Positions 1-8,917 of a stretch of 64,000 nt of DNA are shown here, in pieces. The notes under the pieces were generated by a model. That model was given only the letters and a program-made list of their open reading frames with translations. It did no database searches and had not been told where the DNA came from. This DNA comes from Arthrobacter dokdonellae. Lineage in GTDB: Bacteria; Actinomycetota; Actinomycetes; Actinomycetales; Micrococcaceae. Positions within the stretch are counted from its first letter, which is position 1, and every line of letters starts with the position of its first letter. The position numbers were made by a program, and so were the translations under genes. The DNA lies in NCBI RefSeq assembly GCF_003268655.1, contig NZ_CP029642.1:1116001-1180000 (forward strand). Direction: 5' to 3'.

Positions 1-87
1 CTGGTTCAGGGCTGCCGGCGGTATGTCACGGCCGAACGGCATGCGGGTAAAACCAAAATAGCTTTGCAGGGTATCGATTTGGCTCAT
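1..87 (-). CDS. ExeA/TniB-like AAA ATPase, N-terminal fragment (runs off window)
   Basis: Only the first 29 codons are in the window; the gene continues past position 1. The translation opens MSQIDTLQSYFGFTRMPFGR, which resembles the start of ExeA-type AAA ATPases that accompany DDE transposases in actinobacteria. Such ATPases are thought to act as target-selection or transposase-activating partners. Its ATG overlaps the TGA of the upstream transposase gene as ATGA, so the two are probably translationally coupled. Walker motifs would lie outside the window, so the family call rests on the N-terminus and context. Confidence 0.6.
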   Translation of the reverse strand, partial: MSQIDTLQSYFGFTRMPFGRDIPPAALNQ

Positions 88-850
88 CTGGACTCCTCCT
101 TGGGCTGGATACGGATGTTGATGTTCTGTTCGTGGATGTCGGCGAAGCTGATCGGTGCGGCGGTCATTGATTCGCGGTGCCGGGTGGCGACCAGGTCCAG
201 GTAGTTGATCCCGGTACTGATGTTGGTCGCAGTGTCGTTGTCCTTGACGGCGTTGGTGACTTTGGCATGCACGTGCCGACCAATATCGAGGGGCTTCGCT
301 GTCCCTGCAGGGAGGCCTTGGTGGTTGTTGACCGTGATAACCCCGTCAAGGTCAAAGGGGTCATAGACCAGCTCGACTTTCGTGCCTGCCAGCAGCGGGT
401 CGACTTCGTAAGTGTTGGAGTGCAGGGACACTGTCCCGGTCTTGGTCACCCGGCGGGTGTCTGACCAGAGAAAGGCTTGGCGGATTACTTCCAAGGGCTT
501 GCTCACCGGGGTGCGGTGTTCCCAGGACGCTTCCCACCGGGCCAGGGGTGTCTGCCCGGTACTGGAATGCACGGTGTGGTGGTAGATCATGTTCACCCAT
601 GCGGTAAACAGGGTGTTCAGCTCTTGAAGGGAGCTGACTTCGGAGCCGGCCTCCGGGCTGGTGCCCGGCAGCATGGGCGTGTCGGTCACGGTGATTTCAC
701 CCAGAAACTGGCTCGTGACAGTGTTAAAAAACCGCTCGATCTTGCCTCTTCCCTGGGGCCGGTACGGGGCCGAGTGCACCAAACGGATCCCCAGCTTCGC
801 GCAGGTCCTTGCCAAGGATTTGTCAGCCATGGCGGCCCCGTTGTCCAGGT
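84..850 (-). pseudogene. 3' half of DDE transposase split by the RIT element
   Basis: This is the C-terminal half of a Mu/IS481-like DDE transposase. It carries the catalytic Glu motif GRGKIERFF and a C-terminal beta-barrel-like region. The N-terminal half is on the same strand at 6979-7792. Joining 7792-6985 to 850-84, with one copy of the 6-bp repeat CCAGGT, restores a continuous frame of 525 codons and rebuilds the second Asp motif as YLDNG. The break falls directly after that catalytic Asp. As it stands the gene is inactive. Confidence 0.88.
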
Positions 851-874
851 TGTGCCGACGTCGGCACAATTTGG

Positions 875-957
875 ATTATGCCGATGTTCGCGTTATGCCG
901 ATCTTTCCGTATCGTCCCAGTTCAGCGGCTTAGGGACGAGGAAATTATCGGCATAAT
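875..957. repeat. left 83-bp inverted repeat of the RIT element
   Basis: This repeat is complementary to 6896-6978 with a single mismatch. Each arm starts ATTATGCCGAT and ends ATCGGCATAAT, so each arm is itself bounded by inverted 11-mers, with a further TTATGCCGAT copy inside. These are likely recombinase-binding sites. The stop codon of ritC lies at the inner edge. Confidence 0.92.
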
Positions 958-1946
958 CATAGGGCCTCGAGGAAGGTGAGGATGGCATCGGGTGGGTGGT
1001 AGCGGCCGGGTTTGCTGTTCGGCGGGGTGACGGTGGCGATGGCCCGTTCCTTTTGGGTCATGTCGGCGTGGAGGTAGCTGTTGGTTGAGGAGACCTGTTC
1101 GTGGCCGAGCCAGAGCGCGATGACGGTGATGTCGACCCCGGCTTGGAGCAGCCGCATTGCCGCCGTATGGCGCAAGGCATGGGTGCTCACGTGCTTGGTC
1201 GCCAGGGACGGGCAGTCCTTGGCGGCGATGGCGAGGTAGTGTGCGATGCGGTGCTCGATGGCGTCTGGGCTGAGTCGGTGCCCGGTGCTGGTGGGGAACA
1301 GCGGGTCCGTCGGGGCCCAGCCGCGTTCTTCGAGCCAGGCGCGCAGGGTGGCCACGGTGGCGGGGACGAGCGGGGTGCGTCGTTCCTTGCGTCCCTTGCC
1401 GATGCAGTGGATGTTCGCCCCGGTGCCCAGGGTGGCGTCGGCGCAGGTCAGTGAGGTCAGTTCCGAGATTCTCAGCCCGGTCTGGATGTCGAGCAGGAAC
1501 ATGGCGTGGTCGCGCCGGCCGGTCCAGGTGTCTTGGTTGATGGCTGCCAGGAGAGCGTCGACTTCGGCATCGGTGAGGTAGGTGACCAGGTTCTTCTCGA
1601 ATCGTTTGGGTGCGATGGCGAGCACCCTTTGGATCGTGGCGGCATGTTCTGGATGTCGCGGTGCCGCGTAAGCGAAGAACGAGTGGATCGCGGCCAGGCG
1701 GTTGTTGCGGGTCCGGACGCTGTTGTGCCGGACTGTTTCCAGGTGTGCCAGGAACGCGGCCACGAGCTCGGCGTCGAGATCGTCGAACTCGAGCTTGCTC
1801 GGCGGGGTGTGGCGTTGGTCGGAGGCGTAGCCGAGCAGGATCTTGAACGTGGTCCGGTAGGCATCGATCGTATGGGGGCTGGCGCCGCGTTGGCTGATGA
1901 GCTTGTCGGTGAAGAATGCTTGCAGGGTCGGGGCCAGGGCGGTCAT
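957..1946 (-). CDS. ritC: tyrosine recombinase RitC of RIT element
   Basis: A 329-aa tyrosine recombinase/integrase. An N-terminal SAM-like DNA-binding domain (about residues 8-100) is followed by a catalytic domain with the box I arginine in GLRISELTSL, HALRHTAAMRLL (H-x-x-R), LGHEQVSSTNSYL (H and the nucleophilic Tyr). It is the last of the three recombinases. Its start overlaps the end of ritB by 4 bp (ATGA), suggesting coupled translation. All catalytic residues are present, so it looks intact even though ritA upstream is broken. Confidence 0.9.
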   Translation of the reverse strand: MTALAPTLQAFFTDKLISQRGASPHTIDAYRTTFKILLGYASDQRHTPPSKLEFDDLDAELVAAFLAHLETVRHNSVRTRNNRLAAIHSFFAYAAPRHPEHAATIQRVLAIAPKRFEKNLVTYLTDAEVDALLAAINQDTWTGRRDHAMFLLDIQTGLRISELTSLTCADATLGTGANIHCIGKGRKERRTPLVPATVATLRAWLEERGWAPTDPLFPTSTGHRLSPDAIEHRIAHYLAIAAKDCPSLATKHVSTHALRHTAAMRLLQAGVDITVIALWLGHEQVSSTNSYLHADMTQKERAIATVTPPNSKPGRYHPPDAILTFLEAL

Positions 1947-2866
1947 GGCCGGGCCCCGTAGCGTTCATCCAGTCGTGCCGCGGCCAGCCCCATCAGCTCC
2001 GGCGCCGCGGAGAGGTACCAATAGGTGCCTTCCGGTGTCCTGTGGCCCAGATAGGTTGATAGGGCTGCCATGTTGGCCCCGATGTCCGTGCCGGCGCGGT
2101 GCCAGTCAATGATGGTTTGAACACTGAAGCTGTGCCGCAGGTCATGGATTCTGGGGTGGGACGTGGCGGTGCGCAGCCCGATCCGGGTGGTGACGTCCCT
2201 GAAGGTTGCTTCAACGCTGCTGGCCCGCAGGGCGGTTCCCGCCGGTGTGATGAAGAAAGCCGTCGCTTGCGGTGTGGGGCACAGCAGTTCCCGCAGTTTG
2301 GCATATTCGGTAAGGGCTGCGGTCGTGGTGGGGTGCAGGGGGATGAACCGGGTCAGGTTGAACTTCCCCTGCCTGACCGTCAGCACCCCGTCCGTGAGGT
2401 TGACGTCCCCAACGCTGAGCCCGAGGGCTTCCCCGTGCCGCATCCCCGTCACGGCGATCAGGCCCAGAAGGGTTTCGTAGGTCGCGGCCCGCAGTTCCGG
2501 GCGCAGGTCACGCATCCCGGCCAGCAACGCAACAATCTCCTCCTGCGACCACAGATAAGGGGTGATGCGTTGCTGGTGGGCACCAAACACGTCAAGCGGA
2601 GGGACCTCGGTGGCCGGGTCGATGGTTTGCAGGTAGCGGGCGAAGCCGCGGACCGAGCCGAGTCGGTGGGCCAAGGTGATGGGCTGAACGTCATGCGACT
2701 GCTTGGCCCAGGCAATGGCCAGCTCGTTCGTGAGCACCGTGGCACCGGATGCTTCGATGAACGCCACCAATTGTGGAAGGTGGTAGCCTTCCTGCCTGAG
2801 TTTGAAACCCAGATCCCGGCGGAGTTTCAGATAATCATTGACATGGTCAAGGAGCTCGCTCATCAC
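1943..2866 (-). CDS. ritB: tyrosine recombinase RitB of RIT element
   Basis: A 307-aa tyrosine recombinase. Catalytic features are Arg in TGMRHGEALGL, HDLRHSFSVQTI, and LGHRTPEGTYWYL, where a Tyr follows the conserved His at the expected spacing. The insertion between HDLRH and LGH is longer than in RitC. It overlaps ritC at the 3' end and ritA at the 5' end by 4 bp each. In RIT elements the three recombinases are thought to act together, with division of labour unresolved. Confidence 0.9.
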   Translation of the reverse strand: MMSELLDHVNDYLKLRRDLGFKLRQEGYHLPQLVAFIEASGATVLTNELAIAWAKQSHDVQPITLAHRLGSVRGFARYLQTIDPATEVPPLDVFGAHQQRITPYLWSQEEIVALLAGMRDLRPELRAATYETLLGLIAVTGMRHGEALGLSVGDVNLTDGVLTVRQGKFNLTRFIPLHPTTTAALTEYAKLRELLCPTPQATAFFITPAGTALRASSVEATFRDVTTRIGLRTATSHPRIHDLRHSFSVQTIIDWHRAGTDIGANMAALSTYLGHRTPEGTYWYLSAAPELMGLAAARLDERYGARP

Positions 2867-3576
2867 CGCACACTCCTTGGCCAGGGCCGGGCCAAGGCCC
2901 GGAGCCCGTCAATGTCGACCCGGGCATAGAGGGCCGTGCTCGTCAGGCTCCGGTGACGGAGCACCTGGGCGATCTCGGGCAGCGGAACACCGAAATTGAC
3001 CATCTCACACCCCAGGGTGTGCCGGAGCCGGTGGGCACCCACCGGCGGCACACCGGCCCGGCAACAGGCACGGCGCACGATGCAGGAGATCCCTCCGCGG
3101 CCCAAGCCCCCGACCGGTGCCAAGGATCGGAGGAAAACCTCCCGATGGGAGCATGGGCGTGGCCGTCCGCGTTGCAAGTAGGCGGCGATCGCCGCCCCCA
3201 CCTCCGGCGGCAGCGGCAGCTGGTCAACGCGGTGGCCCTTGCCATGCACCGTGACCAGCCCGGCACGCCAATCAATGTCCTCCAGGACAAGCCCGGAGAC
3301 TTCACTGGCCCTCAGCCCCAAACGCAGCAAGAGGAGCAGGACGGCATGGTCCCGGCGCCCTTCATTGCTTCGCCCGTCGCACGACTCCAACAACTTTGTC
3401 GCATCGGAAGTACTGATCCCTGATGCCAGGGGTGAGCGACGCCGGCCCGTGGCAGTGAGCACCGCCCCTGACAAATCCGTCGGGATCAGGCCTTCCAGGA
3501 AACAGAAGCGCAGGAATGAACGGACGGCAACCACGAAGAACTGGGTCGAACCAACCGAAACCAGGGCGGCCTCGGC
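2863..3576 (-). pseudogene. ritA: 3' part of tyrosine recombinase gene ritA (split by IS21)
   Basis: This carries the catalytic half of RitA: Arg in LGLRASEVSGL, HRLRHTLGCEMV and LRHRSLTSTALY. The coding part begins at the IS21 junction (3577); the first residues of the open frame upstream of this are IS sequence. Together with 6337-6843 it gives 407 codons in frame, with AIRAE joining AALVS through the CTCGGC duplication. The split separates the DNA-binding and catalytic domains, so functional RitA is not expected. Confidence 0.88.
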
Positions 3577-3723
3577 TGTCAACTGCAACTTAGAACTGAC
3601 CACTGGCGGCAGTTTGTTTTGACCAGTGGCGGCAGTCGGTTGACCATGGGCGGCAAGTACTTTTGACCAGTGGCCAGGCGCCGGGGGTGTGCTGGGGTTG
3701 CGGCGCCTGACCATGGTGCGCGG

Positions 3724-4515
3724 TTAGTTCATCGGGTGGGTTCCTTTCCCGTTTTGGGCTTGCATGAGGCGCACGGACTCACCGCTGGTTTGGCAGAGGT
3801 GCGCGTGGTGCATGAGCCGGTCCACGGTCGCGGTGGCGATGGTTTTTGGCATGAGCTCATCGAACCCGGAGGGGTGGATGTTGGAGCTGATCGCGAGGGA
3901 GCGTTTCTCGTAGGAGGCGTCCACGACGCGGTAGAAGCCTTCGGCGGCGTCGCCGGAGACAGGCAAAAGGCCAATATCGTCAATGCAAATCAGATCGACA
4001 TTGGTGACGCGGGTGATGGCTTTGTTGACGCTGTCATCGATGCGGTGCCGGCGTACGAGCGCGCCGAGGTCCTCCAGGCTCAGCCAAGACACGGAGAGGC
4101 CTTCATCGATGGCCTGCTGGCCCAACGATTCCAGCAGCAGGGTCTTACCGGTGCCGGAGGGGCCGCAAGCGATCAGGTTCTCCCGCCGCCGCACCCATTC
4201 CAGAGTTCGCAGGAACGAGGTCGTCGCCACGGGCAGGGTGGAGAGGGATTCCTCCCACACATCGAAGGTTTTCCCGGTCGGGAACCCCGCACGTTTGCGC
4301 CGGGTGGTGAGCATGGACCGGTTCCGCCCGGTCGCTTCGGCCTCGAGCAGGACCCTGACGACCTCGGTGGGGTCCCAACGCTGGGCTTTCGCGGTGGCCA
4401 GGACGTCGGCGACAACGGCGCGGGCGTGGGGCATCCGGGTGGTGCGCATCAGCGCAATCACCTGTTCTACTGCCACGTCTGCCAGCGGCGCCGGAGCCAG
4501 GGTTGCGGCGCTCAT
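3724..4515 (-). CDS. istB: IS21-family helper ATPase IstB
   Basis: A 263-aa AAA+ ATPase. It has Walker A GPSGTGKT at about residues 119-126 and Walker B LICIDDIG at about 180, with an N-terminal helical region typical of IstB. It helps the IstA transposase with target choice and assembly. The start overlaps the istA stop by 4 bp. No truncation is visible. Confidence 0.93.
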   Translation of the reverse strand: MSAATLAPAPLADVAVEQVIALMRTTRMPHARAVVADVLATAKAQRWDPTEVVRVLLEAEATGRNRSMLTTRRKRAGFPTGKTFDVWEESLSTLPVATTSFLRTLEWVRRRENLIACGPSGTGKTLLLESLGQQAIDEGLSVSWLSLEDLGALVRRHRIDDSVNKAITRVTNVDLICIDDIGLLPVSGDAAEGFYRVVDASYEKRSLAISSNIHPSGFDELMPKTIATATVDRLMHHAHLCQTSGESVRLMQAQNGKGTHPMN

Positions 4516-6071
4516 TCTGCTGCTCCTTCAAGATCGGTGATATCGGCGGGAATGGTCTCCTCGCCGGGCGTGGTGGTCGGGTTGGTGGTGCCGAAGTTCG
4601 CCCAACCGCTGGTGCCTTGGGACAGCCATTGGCTTTGATCGGTCACGGCATGCCGGGTGTTGTTGATGGTGCTGGATGGTTCGCCGGTAGCGGTGTTGGT
4701 GATGATGGAAACCAGGTCCTCATGGGTGAAACGGTGGTGCACCGCGGCAGCTCCCAGGCCCTGGTCGACGACATCGTTGCCCATGACCTTGGCGAGCGTG
4801 GCAGCCCGTTCCATTTTGTGGCGGATCTTGTTCGTGCCGGCTGCCGCGGCCTCCTTGAGCCAGAGTGCTGCCCCGGCGCCCAGGGCCAGGAATTCCTCTT
4901 CGGCCCTGTTGCTGGGGCGGATGACCCGTTCCAGGGCGCCAGCAGAGGCTGGTGGGAAATGCGCGTCAATGACCGCTGGTACGCCGGGGCGGGTGAGCTT
5001 ATGGCGAGCGACTTCCACCGGCCCGGCCTTGTCAACGTGCACGATGATGACGTGGGTGTCGGTACCACGCACCCACACCCGTTGCCCCATCAGGGTGTGC
5101 GGGACGGAATAGCGCGAATGCTCATACGTAACCATGGGCGTGTTCGGCGGGACCTGGCGGACCTGACCGAAACTCGCCGTGACCGGCACCGCCGGAACCG
5201 GGTGAAGCTTAGGCTGTTCCACCAACCGGAGCATGTCCTTGGGGATCTCCAGCGTGGCGCGGTGCACGGAGGAATTCACATCCTCCATAAACGCCTCACA
5301 GGCCTGCTCCAGCTCGGCGAAGGAGCCGTACTCCGGACGCAGGTTGGTGTCTTTGGGCACGAGGTCGGCTTTAGCGATCTTCACCGCGTTTTCCACCCCG
5401 CCCTTGGAGGCAGGGTCTGCCGGCATGCACGTGTGCACGGCGGTGGAGTAGTGCCGGGCGAACGCAACGATCTGCGGGTTGCGGACCGGAACGCCGGCGA
5501 CATGCTCGACCGTGACTGTTTTCTCATTGTCGGTCAATACATACGTTGGTACACCATTAATCAGCCTGAATGACCTGTCAAGGGCCGCGAATACGCTCGG
5601 CATCGTCTTATCCCGCAAGGGAATGACGATACGGAAGCGTGAGTACGCCATCCACGCGACGAACAACACGGTCTTGGCGCCGTCAACGACAGGACCGTCT
5701 CCGTAGTCCCACTGGAGCCACAGCCCTGGGGCCACAGTCCAGGGCCGGTGAACCCTGGCGTTCTGGGCCCGGTACTTCGATTTCAACCCGGCCAGCACAT
5801 AGCGGGTCGTGCGGATCGAACCGGCGTATCCCAGATCAACGAGCTTGTCGTGAACAACGTCGCCGCGGATCTTTCCGCGGGACTGCTCCACCAGCTGTGT
5901 CATCGCCGGCAGGTACGGGTCAGTGATCCTGCCACGCTTGCGGGCGATCGGCGCTTGCGCACCGGCAGCCCGTGCTTTCACATACGAACGGACAGTGTTG
6001 TGTGAGACACCGCAAACCACCGCGGCACCTCGATACGACTGGGTCATGTCATAAGCAGCTAAAATTTCCAT
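4512..6071 (-). CDS. istA: IS21-family transposase IstA
   Basis: A 519-aa DDE transposase from the ATG at 6071, chosen because CCAGGAGAG lies at good ribosome-binding distance; an ATG at 6146 would add 25 residues. The N-terminal helix-turn-helix is near AAVVCGVSHNTVRSYVK. Catalytic residues are visible in QWDYGDGP (Asp), VLTDNEKTV (Asp) and GGVENAVK (Glu). The length is normal for IstA. It overlaps istB in the usual two-gene order. Confidence 0.93.
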   Translation of the reverse strand: MEILAAYDMTQSYRGAAVVCGVSHNTVRSYVKARAAGAQAPIARKRGRITDPYLPAMTQLVEQSRGKIRGDVVHDKLVDLGYAGSIRTTRYVLAGLKSKYRAQNARVHRPWTVAPGLWLQWDYGDGPVVDGAKTVLFVAWMAYSRFRIVIPLRDKTMPSVFAALDRSFRLINGVPTYVLTDNEKTVTVEHVAGVPVRNPQIVAFARHYSTAVHTCMPADPASKGGVENAVKIAKADLVPKDTNLRPEYGSFAELEQACEAFMEDVNSSVHRATLEIPKDMLRLVEQPKLHPVPAVPVTASFGQVRQVPPNTPMVTYEHSRYSVPHTLMGQRVWVRGTDTHVIIVHVDKAGPVEVARHKLTRPGVPAVIDAHFPPASAGALERVIRPSNRAEEEFLALGAGAALWLKEAAAAGTNKIRHKMERAATLAKVMGNDVVDQGLGAAAVHHRFTHEDLVSIITNTATGEPSSTINNTRHAVTDQSQWLSQGTSGWANFGTTNPTTTPGEETIPADITDLEGAAE

Positions 6072-6336
6072 GAACTCTCCTGGAGACTTCAAAATAAGCC
6101 CCTTCCTTCCCGCAAAGGGTGAAATTGAAACGATTGGCATCGTCATTTCACCCCGAAGGAAGGGGCTCTCCCCGTAAAGACACGGGGATGGACAAGGGAA
6201 TCCCAGCACACCCAGCCACCGGACGGCGGCGAACTACTGGTCAAAACACTTGCAGCCACTGGTCAAAACCACTGCCGCGAACGGTCAATCAAAAATGCCG
6301 TCTATGGTCAGTTTAAAGTTGCAGCTAACACTCGGC

Positions 6337-6843
6337 ACGAATCGCGTCCGTCACGTCCCGGGCGGCCAACCCGACCAGATCCCCTCCGGGCGCCTGCCGG
6401 GCCAGGAAACGACGGGCCCGCAACACATAAGCTGCCGCGGTGCATGCGGCCAGTCCCCGCTCAGTGAGCAGGAACGCCTCAAACGTTGCCAGCAGCGCGT
6501 CAACCGGTGAGCCAACTAACGGCTCCTCATGCTCAACCTCGATCACGCCCCGGTCAACGAGGATCCCGGTGATCGTGGCAAAAAGTCGGGGCGGATACGC
6601 AACAACATGTCCCGCGGAATGTCTGGCCGCAACAAAATCATGAATCCGCGCGGCCGTCACATCCGTGGCCCCGAACGCGTGTTCCTGGAGCCAACGGCTA
6701 AAATCGGAGAGCATCCTCAACTCATTGACAATACTCAGCGGCGTATAGCCTGCCTCCTTCAACGCAGCCCTGAACGCCGGCACGAACGGCGCCAGCGGCC
6801 CCCTCACCCGGACCTTGGCCACCTTGCTTGCAGGGACACCCAT
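6337..6843 (-). pseudogene. ritA: 5' part of ritA (split by IS21)
   Basis: Begins MGVPASKVAKVRVRGPL at the ATG at 6843, preceded by a strong AAGGAGG. The segment is the N-terminal DNA-binding half of a tyrosine recombinase and ends at the IS21 duplication CTCGGC. It rejoins 2863-3576 in frame. The open frame extending upstream past 6843 runs through the inverted repeat and host DNA and is not part of the gene. Confidence 0.86.
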
Positions 6844-6895
6844 GACATCCTCCTTCACGCGATAACTGATACATGAAGGATGCGCCCACGCCGAT

Positions 6896-6978
6896 ATTAT
6901 GCCGATATTTTCCTCGTCCCTAAGCCGCTGAACTGGGACGATACGGAAAGATCGGCATAACGCGAACATCGGCATAAT
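6896..6978. repeat. right 83-bp inverted repeat of the RIT element
   Basis: Partner of 875-957 with one mismatch. It lies upstream of ritA and immediately inside the host duplication CCAGGT (6979-6984). A ritA promoter probably lies in or next to it. Confidence 0.92.
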
Positions 6979-7792
6979 CCAGGTAGGCGACCTCGGGGAT
7001 TCCGTGGGTTTCCAGGGCCGGGCGCAACACCGCGGAGAGCCGGATGGCGTCCTCCGCATACGCCCAGCGGGCGGCAGTAACCATGCGGGAATGATCATCG
7101 AGGAACGCGAACAGATACGTTTTCCGGCCCCCAATCCGGGGCCCATGCAAAGCATCACCAACCCAGATCTCATTCGAGGCGTTCGTTTCAAAGCGGCCGG
7201 TGGCCACCGGCCGGGTGCCCGTGGAAATGTTCTTCGCCCTAAAGTGGCGCAGCAGCGTCGTCTCCGACGGTGCCTGCCCCAGGGTTTCGGTAATGATCCG
7301 CTTGACCTGGGCAGCGGTCCGATTCGGTTTCTCACGTTTCAACGACTCGGCCAGGGTCAACACGGTCGAATCGGTGAAGGGGGTACAGGCCCGTTCCTCG
7401 GGTTTCAGCCCGTCAAAGCCGCCCACGTGCCAGGCCTTGACCCACCGGTCCAGAGTCTCCCTGGAGAAACGGCGGGTCCCGCCGAACGGCCACGGATGAT
7501 CCACCAGCGCCAACGCCCGCACCAACGGCCCGCGTTGGCGGGTACTCAACGACGGATCCGCCACGCCCCGAATCACCTGATAACGGAAGAGGGCAATATT
7601 ATCGCGGTGTTCCTTGCGCATCAACGGCGTATTTGCCCGCGGGGCAGGGTTGGCACGCACCGGGGAAACCACCGGCCCCAACTCCGGCAGAACCGCCAGG
7701 ACAGGGCCTTTGATGTTGATGTCGGCGTCCACGAGGGCCGGCGGAGGGGCAGGGTCAAGCTCATGGGGCAGGTGGGCTGAAGCGCTCATCAT
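6979..7792 (-). pseudogene. 5' half of DDE transposase split by the RIT element
   Basis: N-terminal half of the transposase completed at 84-850. Start taken at MMSASAHLPHE (7792), with GGAAGGA upstream. It has helix-turn-helix segments around RFSRETLDRWVKAWHVGG and AAQVKRIITETLGQAP, followed by the first catalytic Asp in IWVGDALHG and the second in VAYLD, where the RIT junction interrupts. Residues read after this Asp come from the RIT repeat. The reconstructed protein would be about 524 aa. Confidence 0.87.
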
Positions 7793-7879
7793 CGAAAAGG
7801 ATCCTTCCGGTGGGGGAAAACAAGGGATCGTGCCACCACCGGGATGCGGAAATGGCACGTGAACCCCACCTTGGCCCAC

Positions 7880-8524
7880 TTACCCTTGTCGTGGCAGGGC
7901 GAGCTGGTGTTGCACCCCATCGGGCCACCCAACCCTGCTGAAGAACCACGGCCCATGAGCAAACAAAGCAGCATACTGCCACGGCACCTTGACCACGGGC
8001 TGGGCAACGGCGCGGTGCTGGTGGGCCAGGACCTGGGCGTGGGCCATCAGCATTGCCCACGCATTGGTTTTCTGGGTCAGTGCCGGTGCCGGCCAGAACC
8101 CCAGGGCCTCGGCGGTTCCCCGATGCACCCGGACGGCGAAAGCCGCCGCGATGGCCGGGGCATTGGCCGTGAAGTCCCGCAGCCAATCCCGCACCGTGGA
8201 TTCAGGACGATCAAGCTTCACAGCGATCTTCCGGAACCCCAACCCCGCCACGGCGCTCAGTTCCACAGCGTCAGCGATCACCTCCGCATGATCAGCCCGC
8301 CGGGCAGCCAGCACCGCCGGTAACAAGATATGGGTGACACCGCACTCACCGCACCGGGCCCTGCGAGGGAGGTACCGGCGGTTCACCACCGGTACCCCAC
8401 ACCGGATCACACGCTCCACCCCGAAACCCCAAGGCTTCAGCGATCCACGGCACACCGGACACCTCAGTTCACGGCCAAAGAGCTGAGAGTCGACAGCAGC
8501 AGAATCGTGGCTTACCGTAAGCAA
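7880..8524 (-). CDS. DUF6431-like zinc-ribbon/HTH protein of the outer transposon
   Basis: A 214-aa protein from a TTG start. It has a putative zinc ribbon formed by LRCPVCRGSL and ARCGECGV, then a helix-turn-helix-like stretch (GFRKIAVKLDRPESTVRDWL) and a C-terminal helical region. Proteins like this, annotated DUF6431 as I recall, commonly precede DDE transposases in actinobacteria. It lies 87 bp upstream of the split transposase on the same strand, so it is probably the first gene of the transposon. Its role is unknown; DNA end recognition is a guess from the two domains. Confidence 0.7.
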   Translation of the reverse strand: MLTVSHDSAAVDSQLFGRELRCPVCRGSLKPWGFGVERVIRCGVPVVNRRYLPRRARCGECGVTHILLPAVLAARRADHAEVIADAVELSAVAGLGFRKIAVKLDRPESTVRDWLRDFTANAPAIAAAFAVRVHRGTAEALGFWPAPALTQKTNAWAMLMAHAQVLAHQHRAVAQPVVKVPWQYAALFAHGPWFFSRVGWPDGVQHQLALPRQG

Positions 8525-8547
8525 CAGCGCGACTCATTTCGCGTCAG

Positions 8548-8586
8548 AACGACCTGGTGCGGCTTCGAAACTGGCACCGGGTCGTT
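8548..8586. repeat. inverted repeat near the right end of the outer transposon
   Basis: AACGACCTGGTGC (8548-8560) faces GCACCGGGTCGTT (8574-8586), with one mismatch. It lies just upstream of the DUF6431 gene, where the transposon terminus is expected. Read inward, the sequence begins TGACGAACGACCCGGTGCCA. The matching left terminus would be beyond position 1, so its status as an end cannot be confirmed here. Confidence 0.4.
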
Positions 8587-8917
8587 CGTCATTTAAGATC
8601 AGAAACAAAATTCCAGATCAAGGGTCCATCGTCAGCCTGACGCCGCCAACGAAGAACGTCAAGAGGCCGACAAGGAAAACCAACTCACCACACCACATCG
8701 TCAGGCAAAGCGACTACCCACGGTCATCCACTGCGACGCGTAACACCGGGGAAGTCCGGCGCACGGGGCCTGCATTCAGATGCGCCAGCAAAAGCTCGGA
8801 AAGGGCCACGGGCACGTGACATGTGTCGGCATGTGACGAAGCTTCGCATATTCGGGCATTGTTCAGTGCGGGGCAGTGGTTCGCACTGGACGTTGACGAC
8901 CATTCCGGAAATTCCTC
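8587..8917. other. gene-free spacer
   Basis: No convincing coding region, RNA gene or promoter is seen. It separates the transposon from the decayed secreted-protein gene. One transposon edge probably lies at its left side. Confidence 0.5.

Larger units (their letters stand above)
3577..6330. mobile_element. IS21-family insertion sequence inside ritA
   Basis: A 2,754-bp element carrying istA and istB. Its ends are imperfect inverted repeats (TGTCAACTGCAACTTAGAAC at the left; TGTTAGCTGCAACTTTAAAC read inward from the right). It is flanked by the 6-bp direct repeat CTCGGC at 3571-3576 and 6331-6336. Inside both ends are several copies of a TTGACCAGTGGCGG-like motif, as expected for the multiple transposase-binding sites of IS21 elements. 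Both genes look intact, so this may be a functional and recent insertion. Confidence 0.94.
851..6978. mobile_element. RIT (recombinase-in-trio) element, itself interrupted by IS21
   Basis: Three adjacent tyrosine recombinase genes on the minus strand overlap end to start (ritA, ritB, ritC) and are bounded by 83-bp inverted repeats differing at one base. This is the hallmark arrangement of RIT elements. The host target shows CCAGGT at 845-850 and again at 6979-6984. Removing the IS21 copy leaves about 3.37 kb, a normal RIT size. The left end has 24 extra bases (851-874) outside the inverted repeat, including the perfect palindrome TGTGCCGACGTCGGCACA; the right end has none. Confidence 0.9.

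Noticed and set aside
1897..2929. plus-strand open frames across ritB and ritC
   Set aside because: Shadows of the recombinase genes, which have full catalytic motifs on the minus strand.
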